From positions 1 to 11,210 of the forward strand of contig JAFCBX010000015.1 of NCBI GenBank assembly GCA_017610505.1: DNA of 11,210 nucleotides. Direction: 5' to 3'. Made by a program: the position numbers and the translations under genes. The first letter of the stretch is position 1, and every line of letters begins with the position of its first letter. The notes beneath the pieces were generated by a model that saw only the letters and a program-made list of their open reading frames with translations, did not search any database and was not told where the DNA came from. Below, piece by piece: positions 1 through 8,800 of this stretch. Source of the DNA: Methanosarcinales archaeon. GTDB lineage: Archaea; Nanobdellota; Nanobdellia; Woesearchaeales; CG1-02-33-12.

Positions 1-496
1 AGACATTAAAAAATCATTACAGCAAAGTTCTCAAATGATGGCAAGATTACAGGAAATTTCAGAAAAGGAATTACAGGGCAAGGCATTGAGTGAAGAAGAT
101 TATGGATATATAGAAAAGATTGATTTAACCTTTAAGGAAATAATTGAAGATTTGGCTTCTGCATTAACAGTTAAACAAGGAAAGAATATTCCATTAATTA
201 CAGAAAAGAAGACTTCTCTTGCAGGTGCTAATGATGCATTCAAGACAACGATAATTGCTGATGTGCATACTGAAACAAACACTCAAAAAGTTTTGGAAGT
301 GGGAACAGGAAAAATAGATTGGGTTATTGTTGCACATGCATCAAAAGATGGGAGAATTGGGATAGCAGTTGGCCCAATGTTCAGTTATTACGAGTTTCCT
401 TGGCCCATGAAAGACAGATTAACAGATGAGAAATGGAGAAGTGAAGTCATAAATACTGTAGAGAGGCCAGACTGGATAGCTTCTTTTATTTCTTAA
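1..496 (+). CDS. DUF3160-family protein, C-terminal part (5' truncated)
   Basis: The reading frame is open from base 2 with no stop upstream of the first in-window ATG, so the gene begins outside the window; about 164 C-terminal residues are visible. The sequence matches the end of DUF3160 proteins as I know them: a helical stretch (EISEKELQGKAL, then KIDLTFKEII), the strand IIADVHTETNTQKVLE, a hydrophobic strand DWVIVAH, then GPMFSYYEF, DRLTDEKWR and a terminal RPDW. DUF3160 proteins are mostly large, often exported proteins of bacteria and archaea; their biochemical role is unknown to me. Only the C-terminus is present, so signal peptide and full length cannot be judged. It converges on the membrane-protein gene to its right with a 22-base gap. 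Family assignment is from remembered motifs. Confidence 0.75.
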   Translation, partial: DIKKSLQQSSQMMARLQEISEKELQGKALSEEDYGYIEKIDLTFKEIIEDLASALTVKQGKNIPLITEKKTSLAGANDAFKTTIIADVHTETNTQKVLEVGTGKIDWVIVAHASKDGRIGIAVGPMFSYYEFPWPMKDRLTDEKWRSEVINTVERPDWIASFIS

Positions 497-530
497 TTTT
501 AATATAGGAAGAATTAGTTTATTTTATTCT
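497..530 (+). terminator. Possible T-rich terminator of the DUF3160 gene
   Basis: Two T-rich runs (497-500 and about 518-529) follow the TAA at 494-496 in the short convergent gap. Archaeal transcription commonly ends at such U-tracts without a hairpin, and I see no stem-loop. The second run lies inside the last codons of the opposing gene, so its composition could be coincidental in this AT-rich DNA. Confidence 0.25.
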
Positions 531-1523
531 CTTGTATAATTCCTGCATTTCCCTGTAAAGCAGCTTCTTTTGGTTTTCAGGCAATTTATTGTAAATTAGT
601 ATTATCTCATCATATGCTGATTTAGCAGAATCAAGTTTCCCTTTTTTAATCAAATTTTTTGCTTTAACCAGCTTATTATTTATAATTTTGAGATTATCCT
701 TTTTTCTATCATTCTTTGGCCTTTTCTGTTTCCAGTTCTTTTGCACAAGATAAACTAAGATTATCAGGATTAATATAATAATTGTTCCATACGCGAATAT
801 GGATAAATCCATTATATCTTTTTTTGTTATATCTTTTTGTTTTATAACAGCTTCCTCTTCAATAACCCCAAGCAGTTCTTTCTTGTTTATTGTCTTATAT
901 CCCTGTTTTGAGGCTGTAATCTCTAATTCATAGTTTCCAATCTGCTCAGCTTTAATGGAAGCTGGAAGAGTTAGCTGTTTTGTTGTTTTATCAGGATAAC
1001 TTAATACTGCTGTCACATAAGGATTCTCAACATCAATGAAGTAATCAAGGTATATTTCCTCTCCTTTTAAAAAAATCTTTGATGGTTTTGAACATGCCTT
1101 ATCTTTGCATATCTTTACATCAAATGAAAAAGAAGGTTTTGTCTCTATTCTGAATGCCTTTTGTATATTAAAAGAATAAGGGCTTAAAAAAGATACATAA
1201 GCTATGCAGTCTGATGATTGGAAATCATTTTGAACCTTGCCATACTCATATTCTCCATAAAATGGTTCATCCTTATTTAGCTTCCTTTCTTTTATTTCAA
1301 TCAAATCCAAATGTATTTCACTTTCACAACTTATTCCTGCACTGTATTCTACATCAATATTTTCATCACTTATAATTCTGTACTCAAAGTTAATAGAATC
1401 CCCCTCATAAAAAACTTCATTTACATTTAAATCTGCTCTTGGAATTGCATATGATGTGCTGCAGGATAGAAGAATAAATACAAATAAGAATATAATGCTT
1501 CTTATATTTACTAATAAATCCAT
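519..1523 (-). CDS. Single-pass membrane protein with Ig-like ectodomain and helical cytoplasmic tail
   Basis: This 334-residue protein has a signal peptide (about 1-26, hydrophobic core IIFLFVFILLS, likely cleavage after SYA), an extracytoplasmic beta-rich region (about 27-220), a strong transmembrane helix (about 241-260, TIIILILIILVYLV), a very basic stop-transfer stretch (KNWKQKRPKNDRKK) and a cytoplasmic tail (about 277-334). The ectodomain half at about 127-220 reads like an Ig/macroglobulin-type module (FLKGEEIYLDY, LSYPDKTTKQLTLP, GNYELEITASKQGY). The tail looks like a short TPR-like helical hairpin (AKNLIKKGKLDSAKSAYDEI, then IYNKLPENQKK), a tail I remember on many DPANN archaeal membrane proteins. 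LLSC at 18-21 resembles a lipobox, but SYA cleavage seems more likely. The ATG at 1521-1523 overlaps the end of the upstream peptidase-like gene by 13 bases and has its own Shine-Dalgarno. A role as membrane partner of that secreted protein is inferred. No catalytic motif is seen. Confidence 0.8.
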   Translation of the reverse strand: MDLLVNIRSIIFLFVFILLSCSTSYAIPRADLNVNEVFYEGDSINFEYRIISDENIDVEYSAGISCESEIHLDLIEIKERKLNKDEPFYGEYEYGKVQNDFQSSDCIAYVSFLSPYSFNIQKAFRIETKPSFSFDVKICKDKACSKPSKIFLKGEEIYLDYFIDVENPYVTAVLSYPDKTTKQLTLPASIKAEQIGNYELEITASKQGYKTINKKELLGVIEEEAVIKQKDITKKDIMDLSIFAYGTIIILILIILVYLVQKNWKQKRPKNDRKKDNLKIINNKLVKAKNLIKKGKLDSAKSAYDEIILIYNKLPENQKKLLYREMQELYKRIK

Positions 1524-4500
1524 TGTAAATTTTCCTCCAAAAAGTAATCTGGTTTTATATCTAAAGTTGGGTCCCCAAGCAATGCATTCATATATCTGTA
1601 ACGCCCATATTCATATGCCATTGCAAATGCCTGCCCTAAAAGGAGATTATCTTTGTATATCCCTTCAAGAGTTTTTTTGTAAATTTTATTACCTGTAAAA
1701 GCTACAGAAACTGCACCTACATGCGATAAGGCGCCCTTTCTTATTGCATGATTGCAGAAAGAATAACCATCCTGAGTTGAACATGTTAAACATGCATCAT
1801 TGAAAACAAGAGAATTTTCAAGATAAGGTATATCTGAAAAATATATGCCTGCCCAATTACTTCCACCGTGGTCCATGTAAATTATCATGTCTTTATTTTT
1901 CCATAATTCAGGCCATATATCTTGATATGATAACATGTCATTATCACAAAAAGGGTATTCTTCGCCATTAATGTCTGGATTTAATATACTGCAGTGTGAA
2001 TTATAGCCAGCATCAGCAAATTTTGAATTCCAGTTGTTAGAGTTTTTCATCATATAATTAAAAGATGAAGCTAAAAATTCCATATTGTTTGTCTTTTCAA
2101 TTTTATCTAAAAACAAGTCCCTTGCTAAATAAGAAGAAACATCAGACAATGTTATTCCCTGTATTCTCCCTACAGAAATATCAGGAAGGTTATCATCAAG
2201 ATAAACATCAGCATATTCTGAACTATCTAAAGATCTGGATATATGGTAAGGAGCCCATGAAGAAGAATGTAACCACATAAATTCTTTTTCAGGTATTGCA
2301 GACGGCGGTCCAAATATGGTTAAAAAACCAGATATATAATATTCATTCATTTCTCTGCCAATCCAAAAGAGATTATCTTGTGTTAATACAGGCCATTCAA
2401 TAATTTTTCCTGACATTAGAATGTTCTTATCTCCTGTTTCAATATCATATATGCCAACCACTGTACTAATACATGTATCATACATACAGTAATCTCCATC
2501 TCCACAATCTTCATCTTCATTACACTGATTTTTTGAGTATAGGCAATACCTACATTCAGTATCTTCATTACAGCTCAAATAAGGTCGGCCCCAACAATAT
2601 TTTTCTCCAGCATCTTTTTCAATCCATAAAACTTTATTATTATTAATTTGGGGATTTAATTCATATCTTTGAGTTACATTATCACTTATCATAATCTTGT
2701 CTTTTGTGTTTATATCATAAAGATAAAGTTTTGATGTGTAATAGTAATTAAAGTAATTTGTTTCTGTCCAGATAATCTTATCATTGCTTATCTTGAATGT
2801 ATCTATTAAAGAGTTATCTATGATATCCTCGGTTGCAGTGTCAATATCATAGATTTTCAAACCATTGCTAAATCTCCATATTACCTTATTATTTGAAATA
2901 TCTATTCTATTTATATAATCCTCAACAGCAATAATATCTTCGTTTCCATTACTTATGTCATAATGATGAAGCTCAGTTTTCTTTATACACCAGTTATTCC
3001 CGCACCAACCACCATCACAATCATCTCTATTCTCACATGGTCTTCCATCATAACAATACTTATCTTTGCAGTCTTCATCCAGTGAGCATGATTCTCCAGA
3101 GGTCTGACAAATGCCTTCCTCTTCCTTTTCAGTCCAGATTATATGGTTAGAATCAATTCCTATACTATTTATATAATCATTAATTTTTGTTATATGGGTT
3201 TTATGGCCTGTGTTTAAGTCATAAAGTCCTAAATTAGATTTTGTATAATCCTGGCAAAACTCCAAATATATCATATTGCTTCCTGAGACTTCATAATCAA
3301 AAATCATATTTTCACTATCTAAATCCAGTTTTGTTATCTCCCCTGTTCTTATGTTATAATCATAAAATCCATTGCTTGTGAATATTAAATGCTCATCTGA
3401 AGCTTTCAAAGTAGAATATGATTCAGTATTTACAACTTCTTCTTCCTTCAATGTATTCATATTTTTTTTGTATATTTTTCTTGTTGGATTTTCGAAATTG
3501 TTTGTTTTTAAACCAGAGGGATTGTTTATTATATTGGGCATATACTCATCAATTTTTTGATTTATTTGAGAATTTATATCCTTATAATCTCCGCTTACAC
3601 TTGTTATTAATTCATGCTTTGCTCCTGCAAGTATTGGCGCAGCCATTGATGTCTTTGAATAAAGTTTCATTATAGTTGATGATAACTTCTCAGGTTCAAA
3701 TAATTCCCTTACATCAGTGTTAATATCATCTGGATTAACTATCATCAGCTTGTCTGTGCTTGTTTTGCCAACATATTTCTGTTGCAATTGTTCTAGGTTA
3801 TATTGCTCATTACAATCTATTCCCATTGGATCTGCATTGCCAATGCAGATAATATTCTTATTTGAAAAACTAGTTTCTAAATCAAGTCCTGTTCCCTGGA
3901 TTATTAAAGGAGCATTGATTAAAGAAGCATATGTTGAGGCAAGCAGAGCTAGTTCATAATCATCTTCCACATAAACAACATCCTTGTATGATTTCCAATA
4001 AGATAAATAATCCTTTGATGTAATTGAGCCTATTTGTTCTAATAACAAACCAGCTCCAAGCTCTGGCTCTGCAACAAGAAGGTTTGCCAGTTCTTGTGGT
4101 GTATCTCCTATAACAGTTAATTCATCAGGAGGATACTGCTGCATGAAATAAATTATTGAATCTGCATCAAAACCCTGCAATGGAATGCTCTCTGATTTAT
4201 TAAATATTACAGTTATACCAACCTGCATTGATTCTCCTGGCTGAAGCTTAACCTTAGGTAATGAGGCTTTATCTACCTGGGACAAAAACTGCCAATAAGG
4301 AACCCTGTATAATTTACCAAGAGATGCAGGATCAGCCCAACTTCCACCCAGAGTATAATCCTCACCGCTAAAATCAACATAGATATTACCAATATTTTTT
4401 ATGGAGATAGTATAAGTGAGGGATTCATCAACTTTAATACTATCCTCATTAAGTATAACCTCTGGTATGCAAAGCCCATACAATTCATCAGGAGCATACA

Positions 4501-5692
4501 CACAGTTTCCTGTTACTGAAAAACCTTCAAAATAGGGTGTATAAAGTTTGTAGCTATTTATCTTAAAATCATTTTCTTCTATTTTTTTAAATGTTAGATT
4601 GTTTATTCCATTTATCAGGAGGTTTTTTTCATTACCCCAAAATGCACCCCTTATCCAATATTTTTCTCCATCCCACATTATACTCTCCCTAATATTCCCC
4701 CTGTAATCAGTCAAATTAATCCCATTGAAAAAGATATCATAATAAGGGTATCCTATATACACCCCTTCTGGTGGTTTATCCTGTTCTTCATTTGGGTTAT
4801 ATACTATCAACTCCAAATCTCCTCTTGGTACCCCCTTTTTCATCTTCTCATATTTATCTCCGGATATATCAAAGTAGATTGTGAAATCATCAGATTCAGA
4901 CTCAACATCTCCTTCTGCAAGGGTGTTATCCTTAAAGTTCCAAGATAATGGAAGCCAGGTATGCTCCCTAAACTCTTTTTCATCAATATCCATTGAATTA
5001 TCAAATTCCTCTTCATGATAAATCAGAGTTGGATATATGCAGACATTATCTGGAGTTCCTGTTCCTCTTTGGCATTCTTCTTCACTGCCTGTCCAGGTTG
5101 TTACAGGAACCAAAGGCAAAACATCTTTCCAGTCCTTGTCTGATATTAAGAAAGCTTCCTTATTAGAATATAATGACAAGTCTTTTTTGTTTTCTGTTGC
5201 AATATGCTCTTTGCATGAGCCGTCTTCCTGGCATTCTTCTTGTTCGGGGCATCCGCACTTTTGGCAATTTTTTATTAGGGTTCCATTGCCACCATAGGTC
5301 ATATCACTATTATCACAATAATAAGGCTTGGTTGAAGAACACTCCCCAAATAATGTGCCATCTGAGCATTTATCAGCTTCGTCACCCAGAACAAAACTCT
5401 GAACCCTGCTCCATTCAGTGTCTTTTACTGCATAATAAAACTTTTTAGATGGATTAATGGCAAAACCCAAGCCTATTGTAAAGGTTTTTGAGTTGGTTTT
5501 AGCCCATGCATAGCCCTCATCCTGACCAATATTCTCATCTTTTCTTATATTAATCCAGAATGGGGGATTTCCTTCATATGTAATTGTCACATTGTTTCCA
5601 TCAACAGAGTGATGGACATCTGAGATTGAAGAAACAAAAGGAACCAATAAGATAACTATTGAAAATAATACTAAAACCTCTTTTAATTTCAT
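1511..5692 (-). CDS. Secreted multidomain protein with C-terminal gingipain-like (C25) peptidase domain
   Basis: This 1393-residue protein starts with a signal peptide (about 1-22, VLVLFSIVILLVPFV). Domains in order: a small beta region (24-103); a Cys-rich module (109-160, eight Cys); two segments resembling a CWB2-like surface domain (about 170-230, and 508-700 with YELALLASTYASLINAPLII and IICIGN); between them a beta-rich insert (231-507) ending in a CARDB-like part (about 410-500); a beta-propeller (about 764-1128) with recurring IIWTE and LYDINTG strands; and a caspase-fold C25-like domain (about 1136-1380). The last contains DVYLDDNLPDISVGRI, the probable catalytic His1275 in MDHGG, the probable nucleophile Cys1301 in NDACLTC (Cys1304 is the alternative), and the terminal GDPTLDI typical of C25 proteins. 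Both gingipain catalytic residues therefore appear intact, so an extracellular cysteine peptidase is plausible; substrate is unknown. There is no C-terminal anchor, so it may be released or held by the membrane protein encoded next. A TATA-like element precedes the ATG at leaderless spacing. Confidence 0.85.
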   Translation of the reverse strand: MKLKEVLVLFSIVILLVPFVSSISDVHHSVDGNNVTITYEGNPPFWINIRKDENIGQDEGYAWAKTNSKTFTIGLGFAINPSKKFYYAVKDTEWSRVQSFVLGDEADKCSDGTLFGECSSTKPYYCDNSDMTYGGNGTLIKNCQKCGCPEQEECQEDGSCKEHIATENKKDLSLYSNKEAFLISDKDWKDVLPLVPVTTWTGSEEECQRGTGTPDNVCIYPTLIYHEEEFDNSMDIDEKEFREHTWLPLSWNFKDNTLAEGDVESESDDFTIYFDISGDKYEKMKKGVPRGDLELIVYNPNEEQDKPPEGVYIGYPYYDIFFNGINLTDYRGNIRESIMWDGEKYWIRGAFWGNEKNLLINGINNLTFKKIEENDFKINSYKLYTPYFEGFSVTGNCVYAPDELYGLCIPEVILNEDSIKVDESLTYTISIKNIGNIYVDFSGEDYTLGGSWADPASLGKLYRVPYWQFLSQVDKASLPKVKLQPGESMQVGITVIFNKSESIPLQGFDADSIIYFMQQYPPDELTVIGDTPQELANLLVAEPELGAGLLLEQIGSITSKDYLSYWKSYKDVVYVEDDYELALLASTYASLINAPLIIQGTGLDLETSFSNKNIICIGNADPMGIDCNEQYNLEQLQQKYVGKTSTDKLMIVNPDDINTDVRELFEPEKLSSTIMKLYSKTSMAAPILAGAKHELITSVSGDYKDINSQINQKIDEYMPNIINNPSGLKTNNFENPTRKIYKKNMNTLKEEEVVNTESYSTLKASDEHLIFTSNGFYDYNIRTGEITKLDLDSENMIFDYEVSGSNMIYLEFCQDYTKSNLGLYDLNTGHKTHITKINDYINSIGIDSNHIIWTEKEEEGICQTSGESCSLDEDCKDKYCYDGRPCENRDDCDGGWCGNNWCIKKTELHHYDISNGNEDIIAVEDYINRIDISNNKVIWRFSNGLKIYDIDTATEDIIDNSLIDTFKISNDKIIWTETNYFNYYYTSKLYLYDINTKDKIMISDNVTQRYELNPQINNNKVLWIEKDAGEKYCWGRPYLSCNEDTECRYCLYSKNQCNEDEDCGDGDYCMYDTCISTVVGIYDIETGDKNILMSGKIIEWPVLTQDNLFWIGREMNEYYISGFLTIFGPPSAIPEKEFMWLHSSSWAPYHISRSLDSSEYADVYLDDNLPDISVGRIQGITLSDVSSYLARDLFLDKIEKTNNMEFLASSFNYMMKNSNNWNSKFADAGYNSHCSILNPDINGEEYPFCDNDMLSYQDIWPELWKNKDMIIYMDHGGSNWAGIYFSDIPYLENSLVFNDACLTCSTQDGYSFCNHAIRKGALSHVGAVSVAFTGNKIYKKTLEGIYKDNLLLGQAFAMAYEYGRYRYMNALLGDPTLDIKPDYFLEENLQWIY
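1533..1538 (-). promoter_or_regulatory. Shine-Dalgarno of the membrane-protein gene
   Basis: The minus strand reads GGAGGA ending ten bases before the ATG at 1521-1523. It lies inside the final codons (Glu-Glu) of the peptidase-like gene. This fixes the start of the 334-residue protein and indicates independent or coupled initiation within the operon, in contrast to the apparently leaderless first gene. Confidence 0.75.
2471..2596 (-). repeat. Eight-Cys insert 2 in propeller blade (residues 1033-1074)
   Basis: Within the large secreted protein, Cys residues fall at 1033, 1041, 1047, 1050, 1057, 1063, 1069 and 1074, with two units of the form C-N-E-D-x-x-C. The block sits directly after the strand VLWIE (1021-1025) and before GIYDIETG (from 1080). 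It is related to the insert at 2987-3109. It probably forms a small disulfide-stabilised knob outside the membrane, since the protein has a signal peptide. Confidence 0.7.
2987..3109 (-). repeat. Eight-Cys insert 1 in propeller blade (residues 862-902)
   Basis: Cys residues fall at 862, 869, 875, 880, 886, 892, 897 and 902, with the units CSLDEDC and CENRDDC. The block follows the strand IIWTE (851-855) and precedes YDISNG (from 911). Neighbouring blades without an insert have only about 7 to 15 residues in this loop. Its position and Cys count match the insert at 2471-2596, which points to duplication or repeated acquisition of one module. Confidence 0.7.
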
Positions 5693-5715
5693 TTTATATA
5701 AATCTAATAATGTAA

Positions 5716-5725
5716 GTATATAAAA
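5716..5725 (-). promoter_or_regulatory. TATA-like element of the secreted-peptidase operon
   Basis: The minus strand reads TTTTATATAC, centred about 28 bases before the ATG at 5690-5692, with A-rich sequence (AGATAA) just upstream that could serve as BRE. That spacing places the expected start of transcription at or next to the ATG, implying a leaderless mRNA; no Shine-Dalgarno is visible before this start, which agrees. Confidence 0.5.
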
Positions 5726-5768
5726 TTATCTATTTGAAATTTACCAACACACCACAGCATCGACTAAC

Positions 5769-5785
5769 CAAAAGCTATTTAAATA
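5769..5785 (+). promoter_or_regulatory. BRE/TATA-like element upstream of smc
   Basis: The plus strand has CCAAAAGC followed by TATTTAAATA (5776-5785), a good match to an archaeal BRE plus TATA box. Transcription would begin near 5805, giving a leader of about 40 bases that contains a weak Shine-Dalgarno-like GTGA at 5836-5839. Two further candidates, TTTTAATTAA at 5801-5810 and TTTTTATA at 5813-5820, cannot be excluded; the last would give a leaderless start at 5844. Confidence 0.45.
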
Positions 5786-5843
5786 AACAATATTTCAAAC
5801 TTTTAATTAAGATTTTTATAAAATTATAAAAAAGAGTGAGTTA

Positions 5844-8800
5844 ATGACAAGGATTAATAAGATTATAATCAGGGGATTTAAATCGTTTGCAAAAAGAACA
5901 GAGCTTGTTTTTAGCAATAATTTTAACTGTATTCTTGGTCCAAATGGCTCTGGCAAATCAAATGTAATGGATGCACTCTGCTTTGTTCTTGGAAGAATGA
6001 GCTCAAAAAGCCTAAGGGCTGAAAAGTCTGCAAACCTTATTTATAATGGCGGGAAAAAAGGTATCCCTGCTAAAAACGGAGAGGTAAGCATCTATTTTGA
6101 TAACTCTAAAAAGATATTTCCATCTGATGAAGGGGAAATAAAGATTACAAGGATTGTAAAGCAGACAGGCCAGAGTGTTTATAAAATAAATGATGAGAGA
6201 AGAACAAGGCAGCAGGTTCTTGATATGATGTCTGTTGCAGCAGTTGATCCAGAAGGCTATAACATAATCCTGCAGGGGGATATAAACAAGTTTGTTGAAA
6301 TGTCTCCTGAGCAGCGCAGGTTAATAGTCGAGGAAATAGCAGGCATCTCAATATATGAGGACAAGAAGAAAAAGGCATTGAATGAGCTTGATAAGGTTGA
6401 GGGCAAATTAAATGAAGCTGACATAATACTTGCGGAAAGGCAGACATACTTAAAGGAATTAAAGTCAGAACGTGACCAGGCTTTAAAGTACAAAAATATG
6501 AATGACAACATAAAGCAGAACAAGGCAACTTTCCTTAATATTCAGATAATAAAAAAAGAAGAAGAGCAAAAAAAGTTTGAAGATAATATTAAAAATTGCA
6601 ATAAAAAAATAGCAAAGGTTCTGGATGAAATAACTGCCTTAAAAAAAACAGTTAGTGAGAAGAGGGATGATATAAAAAAGATAACAAGCGATATTGAGGA
6701 AAAGGGGGAAAAAGAGCAGATTGATATGCAGAAAAAGGTTGAGCAGTTAAGGGTTAATATTGAAACAAACAAAACAAGACTAGCCATATGCGAGAATGAG
6801 CTTGTAAAGATTGATTCGAGGAAAGACCAGCTGCAAAAAGACCTTAGAGAGATTCATGAAAAGATTGACAGCCTGATATCAGAAATATCAAAGCTGGAAA
6901 AAATAAAAAAAGGCAAAAATAATGATGTTTTAGAACTTGAGAACTCTATCAAGAATTTCAAGAAAAAACACAGGGTAAGCAACCTGGATGAGATTGAAAA
7001 AGAGATTGAGGAAGTTGAAAAGCAGGAGGAAGAAGGGCAAAGAGAAATACAGATTCTCAGGGAAAAACAGCAGGAACTTCTAAGGGAAAAGGACAAGATT
7101 GAATACCAAATTCAGAATATTGATGCTGCAATGCAGAAGGTCCTTGACGTTGAGAAAGAAAGCAAGGAGGATATGGAAAACCTAAATGAAAAGAAAAATG
7201 ACTTCAAGAAAAAAACCCTCGAGCTTAACAAGCTCTTAAATGAGGATTCATCACTTGCAGCCCAACTGGCAAAATCAAAGGATAATCTCCTATCAGCAAA
7301 AGGGGAGCTTGAAAAATTAAAAGTAAAAAATATTGGAATAACAGAAAAAGCATCAGCAAACATTGCTGTTAAAAGCATTCTTGATCAGAAACAAAACATC
7401 AAAGGGATTCATGGTACTGTTGCCGGATTAGGCCATGTGTCTGCAAAATATTCCCTGGCTTTAGAGGTTGCAGCCGGCTTAAGAATACAAAGTATAATAG
7501 TTGAGGATGACAAGGTTGCTGAAACCTGCATAAAGTATCTTAAGGACAATAGGCTTGGGGTTGCAAATTTCCTGCCATTAAACAAGATAAAAGGAGCAAC
7601 ACCTGATAATGAAGTGAAAAAAGCATTGTCCTCAAATGGGGTCCATAATTTAGCAATTGATCTTGTTTCATTTGACAGCAAATTCAAAAATGCTTTTTCT
7701 TATGTCTTTGGAAAAACAATTGTTGTTGACAATATAAATGTTGCAAGGCGCTTGGGCATAGGAAGCCACAGGATGGTCACCCTTGAAGGTGATTTGATTG
7801 AAACAAGCGGCTCAATGCGCGGCGGTTACAGAAAAAAATCAAGAGTAAGTTTCCAGCAGGAAGATTTCACAAAAGATCTCCAAGAGTGCGAGAAAAAAGT
7901 GAATGAGCTTCAGGAAGTTTTTGACATGCTTCAGCGCCGCAGGTCAGAGGTTGAAGAAAATATCATTAAGTTAAGAAATAAAAAATCAGCTCTTGAAGGT
8001 GAGATAATAAAATTAGAAAAAGGCCTTCATCTTGAAACAGGAGATACAGAAGCCTCAAAAAAACAAAAAGATGCCTTAAAAGAAAAATTAAAGGAAGTTG
8101 ATAAGCAGATAACTAACACAGAGAAAAATATAGAAGGAAGCAACAAAAAGCTGGCATCAATAAAAACAAAAAAACAAGAGATGAGAATAAAAATCAGCGG
8201 ATTGAGAAACCCAACACTGCTTGCTGAACTTAATACATTTGAGGATAAAAAGCAGGAGATAAAGAATGAGATTCTTGAGATTGACTCAAAGATAAGCAGC
8301 ATTAATACACAGATAAATGACATATTGAAAAGAGATGAAGAAAATATAGGGAGAATACTCAAAGAGCAGGAAAAGGAAAAGAAAGATTTCTCAGCAGAGC
8401 TTGAGCAGATAAAAGAAAGAATAAAAAAACAGAAAGAAGAGCTGATTAAAAAAGAAAAAATCCAGAAAGAGTTCAGGACAAAGTTTAAGGAATTGTTCAA
8501 GAAAAGGGATGGCATCAATAATGAAATATTAAAGACTGAAAGTGAGATAATGAACAAAGAGGACCAAAACCGCGGGACAGAAACAAGGATGAATAATCTC
8601 TCGATGAAAAATGTTGAGGTCAAGGCAGAGCTTGCAGGATTGGAAAAAGAGTTTGAGCAGTATGAGAATGTTGAACTGCTAAAAGAAAAAAGCGAGGAAT
8701 CACTTAAGAGGGAAATAAACAGGTTTGAGGCACTTATCGGAGAGTTTGGTGCTGTAAACATGAGGGCTTTGGAAGTTTATGATAATATAGAGAAAGAATA

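Larger units (their letters stand above)
5693..5843. other. Divergent intergenic region between the peptidase operon and smc
   Basis: This 151-base AT-rich region separates two divergently transcribed genes and must hold both promoters. I see TATA-like elements for each direction and a less AT-rich stretch in the middle (about 5741-5771, ACCAACACACCACAGCATCG). I see no clear inverted repeat, operator or small RNA in it. Confidence 0.7.

Noticed and set aside
1461..1463. Possible lipobox (LLSC, residues 18-21) that would make the membrane protein a lipoprotein.
   Set aside because: Leu at -2 is unusual, a normal SYA cleavage site follows, and the protein already has a transmembrane anchor.
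3632..3652. KTSMAAP (residues 680-686 of the large secreted protein) resembles the subtilisin active-site Ser motif GTSMAAP.
   Set aside because: No subtilase Asp or His motif accompanies it, the preceding Gly is Lys, and the stretch sits at the end of the CWB2-like region, where I recall similar sequences in proteins that are not subtilases. The peptidase signature is instead at the C-terminus.
5037..5448. Overlapping plus-strand open frames of 86-91 codons opposite the Cys-rich start of the secreted protein.
   Set aside because: They overlap one another, have no promoter or domain-like sequence, and lie antisense to a well-supported exported protein.
8027..8761. A 244-codon open frame on the minus strand inside smc.
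   Set aside because: It is antisense to the coiled-coil arm; its Ser/Phe/Leu-rich product is what Lys/Glu-rich coiled-coil codons give on the reverse strand. The plus-strand SMC is unambiguous. Other minus-strand frames within smc, such as 6145-6528, are rejected for the same reason.
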